Source of the DNA: Streptomyces sp. DG1A-41
GTDB lineage: Bacteria > Actinomycetota > Actinomycetes > Streptomycetales > Streptomycetaceae
Assembly: GCF_037055355.1 (NCBI RefSeq)
Contig: NZ_CP146350.1
Coordinates: forward strand, 1,697,001-1,761,000
Reading direction: 5' to 3'
Length of the DNA stretch: 64,000 nt
Position numbers and translations under genes: made by a program. Positions 25,567 to 35,224 of this stretch are shown here, piece by piece (the first letter of the stretch is position 1; each line of letters starts with the position of its first letter). Below the pieces are notes generated by a model. It had not been told where the DNA came from. It saw only the letters and a program-made list of their open reading frames with translations, and did no database searches.

Positions 25567-26721
25567 TCAGAACGCCGAAACCCCCGTCAGCGCACGCCCG
25601 ATGACCAGCTTCTGGATCTGGCTCGTGCCCTCGTAGAGGGTCATCACACGGGCGTCCCGCAGCAGCTTGCCCGCGGGGTACTCGTCGATGTAGCCGTAGC
25701 CGCCGAAGACCTGGAGCGCGTTACTGGCGGCGCGGACGGCCGCCTCCGAGGCGAACAGCTTGGCCTTGGACGACTCGACGGCGAACGGCCGGCCCCGGTC
25801 GATCAGATCGGCGACCCGCCAGGTCAGCAGCCGGGCGGCGTCGACGTCCACGGCGATGTCGCTGATCAGCTCCTGGACCAGCTGGTGGCGGGCGATCGTC
25901 TTCCCGAACTGCTCGCGCTCGCCCGCGTACCGGACGGCCGCGTCCAGCGCGGCCTGGGCTATGCCGACACAGCCCGCGGCGACCGACATCCGGCCCTTGG
26001 CGAGGGCGGACATGGCGATCGAGAAGCCCTTGCCCTCCTCCCCCAGCAGCGCCGAGGCGGGCACCCGCACGTCCTCCAGCACGAGCTCGGCCGTGGCCTG
26101 GCCGCGCAGCCCCAGCTTCCCGTGGATCGTGCGGCGCGTCAGGCCGGGCGTGCCGGTGGGGACCAGGAAGGCGGAGACGCCCTTGCGGCCGGGGGCGTCC
26201 GTGGAGCGGGCGAAGAGCAGGACGACGTCGGCCCAGGTGCCGTTGGTGATGAACATCTTGGTGCCGTTGATGACGTAGTCGTCACCGTCCCGCACGGCCC
26301 GCGTCGTGAGGTTGCCCGCGTCCGAGCCCGTGCCCGGCTCGGTCAGGCCGAAGCAGCCGACCGAATCGCCGGACGTGAGCCCCGGCAGCCACCGCCGCTT
26401 CTGCTCCTCGCTCCCCCAGGCGGCGACGGTCTTGGCCACGAGCCCCAGCGAGACGGAGACGATGCCGCGCACGGACGAGTCGCCCCGGCCGAGTTCCTCC
26501 GTGACCAGACAGTACGCGAGGTGGCCACCGCCGGAGCCGTCGTACTCCTCGCCGATCGTCAGGCCCAGGAAGCCGACCTCGCCGAGCTTCTTGACGATCG
26601 CGCGGTCGACTTCCTCGGCGCGGTCCCAGGCGACGGCGTTCGGGGTGATCTCCCGCTCCACGAAGTCCCGCGCGAGCCGCCGGACCGCGCTCTGTTCCTC
26701 GCTGAGCTCCAGGTTCACCAC
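25567..26721 (-). CDS. Acyl-CoA dehydrogenase (short/medium-chain type)
   Basis: The 384-residue FAD enzyme has FGLTEPGTGSDAGN for FAD and substrate binding, REQFGKTIARHQLVQ in the C-terminal domain and the catalytic-glutamate motif LYEGTSQIQ near residue 366. The reaction is oxidation of acyl-CoA to 2-enoyl-CoA with electrons passed to ETF. Two consecutive GTG codons (26721, 26718) are possible starts. The palindrome at 26751-26769 separates it from the divergent TetR at 26796, which is the obvious regulator. Confidence 0.94.
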   Translation of the reverse strand: MVNLELSEEQSAVRRLARDFVEREITPNAVAWDRAEEVDRAIVKKLGEVGFLGLTIGEEYDGSGGGHLAYCLVTEELGRGDSSVRGIVSVSLGLVAKTVAAWGSEEQKRRWLPGLTSGDSVGCFGLTEPGTGSDAGNLTTRAVRDGDDYVINGTKMFITNGTWADVVLLFARSTDAPGRKGVSAFLVPTGTPGLTRRTIHGKLGLRGQATAELVLEDVRVPASALLGEEGKGFSIAMSALAKGRMSVAAGCVGIAQAALDAAVRYAGEREQFGKTIARHQLVQELISDIAVDVDAARLLTWRVADLIDRGRPFAVESSKAKLFASEAAVRAASNALQVFGGYGYIDEYPAGKLLRDARVMTLYEGTSQIQKLVIGRALTGVSAF

Positions 26722-26750
26722 GAGTCACCCCACTTGAAAGCCGTACATTT

Positions 26751-26769
26751 AAATTAGCACTGCTAGTTT
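26751..26769. promoter_or_regulatory. TetR-type operator in acd/tetR divergent promoter
   Basis: AAATTAGCACTGCTAGTTT is a near-palindrome (two mismatched pairs) placed between the acyl-CoA dehydrogenase and TetR starts. A similar site, AAACTAGCGACGATAGTTT, lies at 33582-33600 upstream of the aldehyde dehydrogenase (14 of 19 identical). Confidence 0.65.
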
Positions 26770-26795
26770 CCATCGGCAGCCCTACTATGTGCGCC

Positions 26796-27437
26796 ATGGC
26801 CCGACCGCGCAAGCCCCTGCTCAGCACCGACCGGATCGTCGAGACGGCCCGCGCGCTCGTGGACGCGGAGGGCCTCGCGGCCGTCTCCACCCGCCGGCTC
26901 GCCGCCGAACTCGGGGTCAGCGGGCCCTCGCTCTACAACCACTTCCGCACCAAGGACGAGATTCTGGAGGCGGTCGCCGACTCGGTGAGCGGCCAGGTGG
27001 ACCTGACGATGTTCCAGGACGGCCGGGACTGGCGGACCGCGCTGCACGACTGGGCCGTCTCCTACCGGGCCGCGCTGCGCGACCACCCGAACATCGTCCC
27101 GGTACTGGCCCGCGGCCCCGGCCGCCGCCCGGCAGGGCTGCGCCTCGCGGACGCCGTCTACGGCGCGATGGTCGAGGCGGGCTGGCCTCCGGCGCAGGCC
27201 ACCTCCATCGGCGCGCTGATGCGCTACTTCGTGATGGGCTCCGCGCTCGGCTCTTTCGCCGGGGGCTTCGTGGACGACGCCAGCGCCTACGACCCCGCCG
27301 ACTACCCCCATCTCCAGCAGGCCCATCTCCTCGCCGAGCAGCAGGAGAAGATCGACGAGCGGGCCTTCGAGACCGGGCTGACCGCCCTGCTGGACGGGCT
27401 GACACGGCAGTACGAGCAGGTGCGGCGGACCGCGTAG
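26796..27437 (+). CDS. TetR family regulator, divergent from acyl-CoA dehydrogenase
   Basis: The 213-residue protein begins ARPRKPLLSTDRIVETARAL and has the HTH AAVSTRRLAAELGVSGPSLY followed by NHFRTKDEIL. Its C-terminal domain resembles TetR_C regulators of acyl-CoA genes. ATG 26796 is preferred over ATG 26787 as the standard family beginning. The shared operator at 26751 lies 27 bases upstream, so it should repress itself and the divergent dehydrogenase, and possibly the aldehyde dehydrogenase at 33542. Confidence 0.9.
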   Translation: MARPRKPLLSTDRIVETARALVDAEGLAAVSTRRLAAELGVSGPSLYNHFRTKDEILEAVADSVSGQVDLTMFQDGRDWRTALHDWAVSYRAALRDHPNIVPVLARGPGRRPAGLRLADAVYGAMVEAGWPPAQATSIGALMRYFVMGSALGSFAGGFVDDASAYDPADYPHLQQAHLLAEQQEKIDERAFETGLTALLDGLTRQYEQVRRTA

Positions 27438-27495
27438 CGACGCCGCGGGAGACACTTCGGCGACGGCCGAAGAATCCGTGTCCCATGCTGGGGGC

Positions 27496-28206
27496 ATGAC
27501 GACGAGGGACCCGCAGGCCACGAGCCTGGCACGGCTCGCCGCGCTGTTCGCGGACGAGACCCGGGCAGCATGCCTGCTGGCGCTGCTCGACGGGCGGGCC
27601 TGGACCGCGAGCGAACTGGCGCGGCACGCGGGTGTCGCCGCGTCGACGCTGAGCGAGCACCTCGGCAGGCTCGTCGCGGGCGGGCTGCTCGCCGAGGAGC
27701 GGCAGGGCCGGCACCGGTACGTCCGGCTGGCCGACGCGCGGGTCGCCCAGCTGGTGGAGGACCTGGCCTCGCAGGTCGCGCCGGGTACGGCCGTACGGCC
27801 GCGGAACCTGCGGGAGTCGAGCGCCGGCTCGGCGATGGCCCGGGGCCGCACCTGCTACGACCATCTCGCCGGGCGGCTCGGCATCGCGGTCACGGACGCG
27901 CTGACGGCGCGCGGGCTGCTGCAACAGGAGACCGGGTTCGCGCTCACCGACGCCGGGCTGGCGTGGTTCGAGTCGGCCGGTATCGGCCTGGACCGGCGTG
28001 GCCAGCGCCCCCTGGCCCGGGCCTGTCTCGACTGGACCGAACGCCGGCCTCATCTCGCGGGCGTCGCGGGTGCGGCTCTGTGCCGGCACACCCTGGAGGA
28101 GGGGTGGTGCGTGCGGATCGGCTCCGAGCGGGCCGTGAAGGTGACGGCGGCCGGTGAACGGGCCCTGTTCGATCTGCTGGGCGTGGAGGCCTGGGCGCTG
28201 CGCTGA
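27496..28206 (+). CDS. ArsR-type helix-turn-helix regulator
   Basis: The 236-residue protein has an N-terminal winged HTH of the ArsR/SmtB fold (ALFADETRAACLLALLDGRA, LARHAGVAASTLSEHLGRLV, GLLAEERQGRHRYVRLAD). About 130 further residues form a C-terminal domain not found in minimal ArsR proteins. No metal-binding Cys cluster (ELCVCDL-type) is present, so metal sensing is unlikely. ATG 27496 follows GGGGG. The EamA transporter gene begins 100 bases downstream on the same strand and is the best candidate target. Confidence 0.85.
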   Translation: MTTRDPQATSLARLAALFADETRAACLLALLDGRAWTASELARHAGVAASTLSEHLGRLVAGGLLAEERQGRHRYVRLADARVAQLVEDLASQVAPGTAVRPRNLRESSAGSAMARGRTCYDHLAGRLGIAVTDALTARGLLQQETGFALTDAGLAWFESAGIGLDRRGQRPLARACLDWTERRPHLAGVAGAALCRHTLEEGWCVRIGSERAVKVTAAGERALFDLLGVEAWALR

Positions 28207-28305
28207 CCCCGAGCCTCCCGGACAAGCCCACCGCCCGATGGGCCGCAGAAGCCCCGTCCGAAATTCGCGAGCGTCCATTCCCCTTCCCCTCCTAGCCTCG
28301 GGAAC

Positions 28306-29274
28306 ATGATGAACAACTCCCCGTCCCGTCCCGCCCGCCGTGCGGATCTGCCGGCCGCCGCGGCGGCCACGGTGACCGTCGTGCTGTGGGCGTCCGCCTT
28401 CGTCTCGATTCGCAGCGCGGGGGAGGCATACTCGCCGGGCGCGCTGGCGCTCGGGCGGTTGCTGGCCGGGGCGCTGACGCTGGGGGTGATCTGCCTGCTG
28501 CGGAGGGAGGGGTGGCCGCCGCGCTCGGCCTGGCGCGGGATCGCCATCTCGGGCCTGCTGTGGTTCGGCGTCTACATGGTCGCCCTCAACTGGGGCGAGC
28601 AGCAGGTCGACGCGGGTACGGCCGCCCTGGTGGTGAACACCGGGCCGATCCTCATCGCGCTGCTCGGTGCCCGGTTGCTCGGTGATCCGATGCCACCGCG
28701 GCTGCTGGCGGGGATGGCGGTGTCGTTCGCCGGTGCGGTGACCGTGGGTCTGTCGATGTCCGGCGAGGGCGGTGCCTCGGTGCTCGGGGTGGTGCTGTGC
28801 CTGCTGGCGGCGGTCACGTACGCCGCTGGTGTCGTCGCGCAGAAGCCGGCGCTGGGCACGGCGAGTCCGTTGCAGGTGACGACGTTCGGCTGCCTGGTCG
28901 GTGCGGTGGCCTGTCTGCCGTTCGCCGGGCAGCTCGTCCAGGAGGCCGCGAAAGCGCCGGCCTCCGCGACGCTCAACATGGTGTACCTGGGCGTCTTCCC
29001 TACCGCCCTCGCCTTCACGACGTGGGCGTACGCGCTGTCCCGGACGACCGCGAGCCGGATGGGCGCGACGACGTACGCGGCGCCCGCGCTGGTCGTCCTG
29101 ATGTCCTGGCTGTTCCTCGGCGAGGTGCCGGGGCTGCTCACCCTGGTCGGCGGTGTGCTGTGCCTGGCGGGTGTCGCGGTCTCCCGGTCGCGGTCGCGGG
29201 CGACGGCTCGGGCCGGGGAGCCGGGAGCGGTTGGGGAGCCCCGGCCCGAGCGGACCTCGGACTCAGCCCGCTGA
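28306..29274 (+). CDS. EamA family DMT exporter
   Basis: The 322-residue protein has ten predicted transmembrane helices in two EamA domains. Hallmarks are VVLWASAFVSIRSAG in helix 1, NWGEQQVDAGTAALVVNTGP in the first repeat and TASRMGATTYAAPALVVLMS in the second. It ends in a basic, Arg/Ser-rich cytoplasmic tail. Likely role: export of an amino acid, metabolite or drug. Its 3' end overlaps the convergent MFS gene by 12 bases. Control by the upstream ArsR-type gene is inferred from order. Confidence 0.9.
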   Translation: MMNNSPSRPARRADLPAAAAATVTVVLWASAFVSIRSAGEAYSPGALALGRLLAGALTLGVICLLRREGWPPRSAWRGIAISGLLWFGVYMVALNWGEQQVDAGTAALVVNTGPILIALLGARLLGDPMPPRLLAGMAVSFAGAVTVGLSMSGEGGASVLGVVLCLLAAVTYAAGVVAQKPALGTASPLQVTTFGCLVGAVACLPFAGQLVQEAAKAPASATLNMVYLGVFPTALAFTTWAYALSRTTASRMGATTYAAPALVVLMSWLFLGEVPGLLTLVGGVLCLAGVAVSRSRSRATARAGEPGAVGEPRPERTSDSAR

Positions 29275-30633
29275 CTCGGCTTCCGCCTTGGCCTGGGGCG
29301 CGGCCTCCGGTTCCGCCGCACGCGCCCGGTCCGCCAGAACCTTGATCGAGATCAGCGCGATCACCGAGAGCGCGATGATGTAGCCGGACACGGCCATCGA
29401 GGTGCCGGTCGCCTCCAGCAGCAGCACCATGACGAAGGGGGCGAGGCCGCCGCCGGCGACGGCCGCGATCTGGTAGCCGAGGGAGGCGCCGGTGTAGCGC
29501 ATCTCGGGCGTGAACAGCTCGGCGAACAGGGCGGCCTGGGGGCCGTACATGATGCTCAGGAAGCAGCTGGCGACGAAGGTGCCGACCGCGAGCCACAGCA
29601 GCGAGCCGGTATCGATCAGCAGGAAGAGCGGTACGGCCCACAGCGCGATGCCGGCCGCCCCGAAGGCGTAGATCCGGATGCGGCCGATGCGGTCGGAGAG
29701 CGCGGCGGCGGCCGGGATCAGCACGAGCTGGGTGAGGCTGACGCAGAGCGAGACCGTGAGCACCGGGCCCTTCTTCATGTCCAGCTCGCGGGTCGTGTAG
29801 TCGAGGACGCCGGTGATGAGGATGTAGAAGGTCGCGGTGTTCACGGCGAAGGAGCCGCCGGCGAGGAGCACCGTGCCGAGGTGGCCGCGCAGGATCGTGC
29901 GCAGCGGCGAGGCCTGCTCGGACTTCTCCCGCTCGGCGAGGGCGCGTTCGGCCTCCCGGAACGCCGGGGTCTCCTCGACGCGGGTGTGGATGTACCAGGC
30001 GAGGCCGAGCACGAGCAGGCCGACCAGGAACGGCACGCGCCATCCCCAGGCCGCGAACGCCGAGTCGGTGGTGAGCGCGCCGGCGGCCAGGAAGACGGTG
30101 TTGGCGGTGACCACGCCGATGGGGACACCGAGCTGGACGACACTGCCGTAGACGCCGCGCTTGCCCTCCGGGGCGTACTCGGTGGCAAGGAGCATCGCGC
30201 CGCCCCATTGGGCGCCGACGGCGACGCCCTGCGCGACGCGGAGCAGGACGAGCAGGATCGGGGCGGCGACGCCGATCGTGTCGTACGTCGGCAGCAGGCC
30301 GATGCCGGTGGTGGCCACGCCCATCAGCGTGAGCGCGAGGACCAGCATCGGCTTGCGGCCGCGCTTGTCGCCGAGGTGCCCGGCGACGATGCCGCCGAGG
30401 GGGCGGGCGAGGAAGCCGACGGCGAAGGTGGCGAAGGAGGCCAGCACGCCGGCGGTGGGGCTGCCGGCGGGGAAGTAGAGGTCGCCGAGGACCAGGGCGG
30501 CGGCGATGCCGAAGACGAAGTAGTCGTACCACTCGACGGCCGAGGCGAGGGCCGCTGCGGTGGCTACGCGGCGGCGGTTGCCCACGGCGGGCGCGGTGGG
30601 GGTGGGCGGCTGAGCGGAAGGGGCCGTGTCCAT
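29263..30633 (-). CDS. MHS family MFS transporter (metabolite:proton symporter)
   Basis: The 456-residue protein has 12 membrane helices. The MHS signatures are ASAVEWYDYFVFGIAAALVL at the first helix and RPLGGIVAGHLGDKRGRKP in loop 2-3. Relatives import organic acids, shikimate, proline/betaine or citrate with protons. ATG 30633 follows a short leader. An ATACCGACCGGTCGGTAT-like site (15 of 18) is 61 bases upstream, suggesting control by a TetR protein. The substrate is unknown. Confidence 0.9.
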   Translation of the reverse strand: MDTAPSAQPPTPTAPAVGNRRRVATAAALASAVEWYDYFVFGIAAALVLGDLYFPAGSPTAGVLASFATFAVGFLARPLGGIVAGHLGDKRGRKPMLVLALTLMGVATTGIGLLPTYDTIGVAAPILLVLLRVAQGVAVGAQWGGAMLLATEYAPEGKRGVYGSVVQLGVPIGVVTANTVFLAAGALTTDSAFAAWGWRVPFLVGLLVLGLAWYIHTRVEETPAFREAERALAEREKSEQASPLRTILRGHLGTVLLAGGSFAVNTATFYILITGVLDYTTRELDMKKGPVLTVSLCVSLTQLVLIPAAAALSDRIGRIRIYAFGAAGIALWAVPLFLLIDTGSLLWLAVGTFVASCFLSIMYGPQAALFAELFTPEMRYTGASLGYQIAAVAGGGLAPFVMVLLLEATGTSMAVSGYIIALSVIALISIKVLADRARAAEPEAAPQAKAEAESAG

Positions 30634-30693
30634 GCGGTGCACGCTCCGGTGGGTGCGAGGACGGAACCGGGGGGTGGCTCGGGTTCCGGGAAC

Positions 30694-30711
30694 GTACTGA
30701 CCGGACGGTAT
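30694..30711. promoter_or_regulatory. Operator-like site GTACTGACCGGACGGTAT
   Basis: It matches the palindrome at 9524-9541 (consensus ATACCGACCGGTCGGTAT) at 15 of 18 positions and lies upstream of the MHS transporter. It may be bound by the TetR at 11997 or by a paralogue. Confidence 0.45.
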
Positions 30712-30784
30712 GGACGTCAACGGGTCGCACACCAGGAGTTTTGCCTGTACGTGGCACTCAGTGTGCGTACGGGCATGACTCAGG

Positions 30785-30809
30785 CCCCGGCCTCGCGCGG
30801 AGGCCGGGG
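30785..30809 (-). terminator. Hairpin terminator after the alcohol dehydrogenase
   Basis: CCCCGGCCTC and GAGGCCGGGG form a perfect 10-bp stem around a 5-base loop, 15 bases past the dehydrogenase stop on the minus strand. Confidence 0.7.
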
Positions 30810-30824
30810 TGCGGGGGAAACGGG

Positions 30825-31907
30825 CTAGAAGACGACCAGCGCCCGGCCGCCCTTGCCCGCCAGCATGTTCTCGAAGGCCGCCGGGATGCCGTCCAGGGAG
30901 ATGCGTTCCGTCACCAGGGCGCTCAGGTCGAGGCGGCCCGCCCGGATGTGCTCGGCCAGGACCGGGAGGTCCACCGCCGGGTCGGAGTTGCCGTAGACGC
31001 AGCCGGAGAGGGAGCGGCCCCAGTGGAAGATCTCCAGGGCGTTGAAGGTGACCTGCTGGTCCTTGCCGCCGATGCCGACGACCGTGGTGCGGCCGCCGCG
31101 GCGGGTGGAGTCCCAGGCCGTGCGGATGGAGACCGCGCGGCCGGCGCACTCGACGGCGACGTCGACGCCCTGTCTGCCGGTGAGGGCGCGGATCTCGCGG
31201 GCTGTGTTCTCGGAGGCGAGGACGTAGTCGGTGGCGCCCGCCGTCCGGGCCAGCTCCTCCTTCTCGGCGGACACGTCCAGTGCGACGATTTTCGAGGCGC
31301 CCGCGATCCGGGCGGCCTGGAGGGCGGCGAGTCCCACTCCCCCGACGCCGAACACCGCGACGGTCTCGCCGGGCCGGACCCGGGCCGAGTGGTGGACGGC
31401 GCCGTAGCCGGTGAGGACGGCGCAGCCGAGGAGGGCCGCGTCGGTGAGCGGGACGCCGTCCGGGGCGGGCAGGACGCAGGACGCGCAGACGACCGTCTCC
31501 TCGGCGAACGCGGCGACGTTCAGGCCCGGGTGGAGGTCGGTGCCCCCGGTGGTGCGGGCGTAGACGTCGGCGGCGCCGCTGAGGGCGTCGGCGCACAGCC
31601 AGACCTCACCGAGCGAGCAGGCGTGGCAGGTGCCGCAGGACGGGGCCCAGTTGAGGACGACCCCGTCGCCGGGCGCGACGTGGGTGACGTCCTCGCCGAC
31701 GGCGACGACCGTGCCGGCGCCCTCGTGGCCGAGGACGGCCGGGACCGGGACGCGCATGGTGCCGTTGGACAGGGACAGGTCGGAGTGGCAGACCCCGGCG
31801 GCGGCGAGCCGGACGCGGACCTGGCCCGGTCCGGGGTCCGGCAGGTCGATGCCGGTGATCTCCAGCGGGGAACCGACGGCGGGCAGGACGGCGGCGCGGA
31901 CAGCCAT
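30825..31907 (-). CDS. Zinc-dependent alcohol dehydrogenase
   Basis: The 360-residue medium-chain dehydrogenase has the catalytic-zinc Cys in AAGVCHSDLSL near residue 38, GHEGAGTVVAVG near 62 and the structural-zinc cysteines in CGTCHACSLGEVWLC. The Rossmann motif is GVGGVGLAALQAARIAG. It interconverts an alcohol and an aldehyde with NAD(P). The start is ATG 31907; the longer open frame upstream simply runs through the inserted MITE. With the aldehyde dehydrogenase upstream on the same strand it would make an alcohol-to-acid pathway. The pair is now separated by the 228-bp element. Confidence 0.92.
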   Translation of the reverse strand: MAVRAAVLPAVGSPLEITGIDLPDPGPGQVRVRLAAAGVCHSDLSLSNGTMRVPVPAVLGHEGAGTVVAVGEDVTHVAPGDGVVLNWAPSCGTCHACSLGEVWLCADALSGAADVYARTTGGTDLHPGLNVAAFAEETVVCASCVLPAPDGVPLTDAALLGCAVLTGYGAVHHSARVRPGETVAVFGVGGVGLAALQAARIAGASKIVALDVSAEKEELARTAGATDYVLASENTAREIRALTGRQGVDVAVECAGRAVSIRTAWDSTRRGGRTTVVGIGGKDQQVTFNALEIFHWGRSLSGCVYGNSDPAVDLPVLAEHIRAGRLDLSALVTERISLDGIPAAFENMLAGKGGRALVVF

Positions 31908-31929
31908 GGCGGAAGGGACTCCCCTGGGG

Positions 31930-32153
31930 CTAGGGCCTGTCGTTTGGACCAGGCCGCAGGAAACTGACGGTGGTGGTCGATGCCGGTGAGCGGGGTCTGG
32001 TGCGTGCAGCTGCAAGGCGGAGGAGGGCGTCGACGCGATGGGAGTCCCCCTGCTCGAGCGGAGTCGAGAGCTTGGGGGAGTCGGCAACCGACGACAACGC
32101 GGCAGATGCGCGTGCCAGACCCCGCGTCTGCGGCGTGATCCGAACGACAGGCC

Positions 32154-32157
<4 letters not shown>
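31930..32157. mobile_element. MITE, 228 bp, ~30-bp terminal inverted repeats with CTAG ends
   Basis: The left end begins CTAGGGCCTGTCGTTTGGA and the right end, read on the other strand, begins CTAGGGCCTGTCGTTCGGA. The inverted match extends to about 30 bases (27 identical, to ...GCCGCAG). Both ends carry CTAG, consistent with a target-site duplication or palindromic end. There is no transposase inside, so movement would need one supplied in trans. The right-hand CTAG also supplies the TAG stop of the aldehyde dehydrogenase. A dispersed repeat copy (32041-32080) lies within the element. Confidence 0.85.
32041..32080. repeat. Dispersed repeat (GCTCGAGCAGGGGGACC family) inside the MITE
   Basis: GGAGTCCCCCTGCTCGAGCG followed by GAGTCGAGAGCTTGGGGGAG is the reverse complement of the element at 22431-22470, with about five mismatches. 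Confidence 0.75.
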
Positions 32158-33542
<1,385 letters not shown>

Positions 33543-33581
33543 CGCGCTTCCTCCGGGGCGGGGCGTCGTCGTCCGGCACAT

Positions 33582-33600
33582 AAACTAGCGACGATAGTTT
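33582..33600. promoter_or_regulatory. TetR-type operator upstream of aldehyde dehydrogenase
   Basis: AAACTAGCGACGATAGTTT is an imperfect palindrome with AAACTA/TAGTTT arms. It resembles AAATTAGCACTGCTAGTTT at 26751. The nearest TetR gene with this operator type is at 26796. Confidence 0.55.
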
Positions 33601-33679
33601 TCCCGCGCCAGACGTCCCGGTGATCCCGTGATCCCGGCTATCACAGCACGGGGCGGGCACCGCCCGGATGTGCGGATCC

Positions 33680-35020
33680 TCACTCCTCCAGGTCGGGCAG
33701 GCGCGCCGGGTGCGGGCAGATGCGGTCGCCGTGCTGGTCGAAGACGAAGAGGTGGGCGAGGTCGACGAGGAGCGGCACCTGCATGCCGTGCTGGAGGGCC
33801 AGGTCCGGGGTGGTGCGGACGATGAGGTCGCCGGGCAGGCGGGGTTCTGCCGCCGCGGGGCGGGGATCGGCGTCCCCTGGGTGGTCCAGGGCCACGACGG
33901 GTCCCGCCCGGCCGGCTCCGGTCCGTTCCCGCAGCCGCGTCAGGACCGGGCCCTCGCGGCGGCGCCGCCGGACGGGCCGGCCGGGGCGGGGGCGCGGGGC
34001 CTCCAGTTCGGGGACGACGGCGGGGCGGGAGCCGGTGTTGAAGTGGACGAGGATCTCGTGCCCCTGGAACTCCACGTGCTCGACCAGTCCGGTGATCGGC
34101 ACCTCGCCGGGACGGGCAGCGGAGTGCTTGGCGATCCGGACGGCTTCCGAGCGCAGGCCCACGATGACCTCGCGGCCCTGCTGGACGCGCAGCAACTGGT
34201 GGTCCAGGGAGAGCGGCTCGGGCAGGCGCAGGAACTGCTTGCCCAGGCTGATGGTCATCGCGCCGTCCAGCGGGGCGCGCACCAGGCCGCGCAGGAGGTT
34301 GATGCGCGGGGTGCCGATGAAGGCGGCGACGAACACGTTGCTGGGCAGGGCGTAGACGACTCGCGGGCTGTCGACCTGCTGGAGCACGCCGCCGCGCAGG
34401 ACGGCGACGCGGTCGCCGAGCGACATGGCCTCGGACTGGTCGTGGGTGACGTAGACCGTGGTGGCGCCCAGCTCGCGGGTGAGCTGGGAGATCTCGGCCC
34501 GAAGGTGCGTGCGGAGCTTGGCGTCGAGGTTGGACAGCGGCTCGTCCATCAGGAAGGCGGAGGGGTGGCGGGCGATGGCCCGGCCCATGGCGACCCGCTG
34601 GCGTTCACCGCCGGAGAGCTGGGCGGGCAGCCGGTCGAGGAGGTCCTCGACGCCCAGCATGCGGGCGGTGGCGTCCACGCGCGGGCCGGGGTCCGTGCCC
34701 GGAGCCTCGATGCGCAGCGGAAAACCGATGTTGGCTCGGCCGGTCATGTTCGGGTAGAGGGCGAAGTTCTGAAAGACCATCGCCATGTCCCGCCCGGACG
34801 GCGACAGGTCGTTGGCGTACTCGCCGTCGAGCAGCAGCTCGCCCTCGTCGATCTCCTCCAGGCCGGCGATCATCCGCAGCACGGTCGACTTGCCGCAGCC
34901 GGACGGGCCGAGCAGCACGAGGAACTCGCCCGGCGAGATGTCCAGCGACAGCCGGTCCACCACGCGGACGCCTCGGTTGTAGGCCTTGCTCACGTCGTGC
35001 AGGGAGATGGCGCGTGTCAT
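33680..35020 (-). CDS. MalK/UgpC-type ABC transporter ATP-binding protein without partners
   Basis: The 446-residue ATPase has Walker A GPSGCGKST near residue 40, signature LSGGERQR near 136, Walker B AFLMDEPLSNLD and the H-loop VTHDQS. A C-terminal regulatory (TOBE/MalK-like) region follows from about 240. It resembles the ATPases energising carbohydrate importers, like MsiK, which serve several importers. No permease or solute-binding gene is adjacent, so it may power distant transporters. An Arg/Pro-rich linker ([16 protein letters not shown]) interrupts the C-terminal domain. ATG 35020 is consistent with the family. Confidence 0.88.
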   Translation of the reverse strand: MTRAISLHDVSKAYNRGVRVVDRLSLDISPGEFLVLLGPSGCGKSTVLRMIAGLEEIDEGELLLDGEYANDLSPSGRDMAMVFQNFALYPNMTGRANIGFPLRIEAPGTDPGPRVDATARMLGVEDLLDRLPAQLSGGERQRVAMGRAIARHPSAFLMDEPLSNLDAKLRTHLRAEISQLTRELGATTVYVTHDQSEAMSLGDRVAVLRGGVLQQVDSPRVVYALPSNVFVAAFIGTPRINLLRGLVRAPLDGAMTISLGKQFLRLPEPLSLDHQLLRVQQGREVIVGLRSEAVRIAKHSAARPGEVPITGLVEHVEFQGHEILVHFNTGSRPAVVPELEAPRPRPGRPVRRRRREGPVLTRLRERTGAGRAGPVVALDHPGDADPRPAAAEPRLPGDLIVRTTPDLALQHGMQVPLLVDLAHLFVFDQHGDRICPHPARLPDLEE

Positions 35021-35066
35021 GAGTGCCCCCGAGGGGTCATCAGGGCGCTGGTGCTCCGCGGTCGGA

Positions 35067-35091
35067 AGCCCCGTGCGGGTCGTACGGGGCT
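35067..35091 (-). terminator. Leader hairpin before the orphan ATPase
   Basis: AGCCCCGT pairs with ACGGGGCT across nine bases, 47 bases upstream of the ATPase ATG. It may terminate transcription from the degraded sortase locus or act as an attenuator. Confidence 0.4.
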
Positions 35092-35224
35092 GTGGGTCAC
35101 GGAAGTTAACGGAATGTGTGCGGCCTGGGGAAGACACGGAGCGCGATCGGGGGTTTCGGTCCAGCTGGTGAGAAGGCGGACGGCCTGATTCGGCCACGGC
35201 CGGGGGCCGGGGGCAGCGGATGCT

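Noticed and set aside
31908..32087. N-terminal extension of the alcohol dehydrogenase upstream of ATG 31907
   Set aside because: The extra codons lie inside the MITE; the family start is MAVRAAVLPAVG at 31907.
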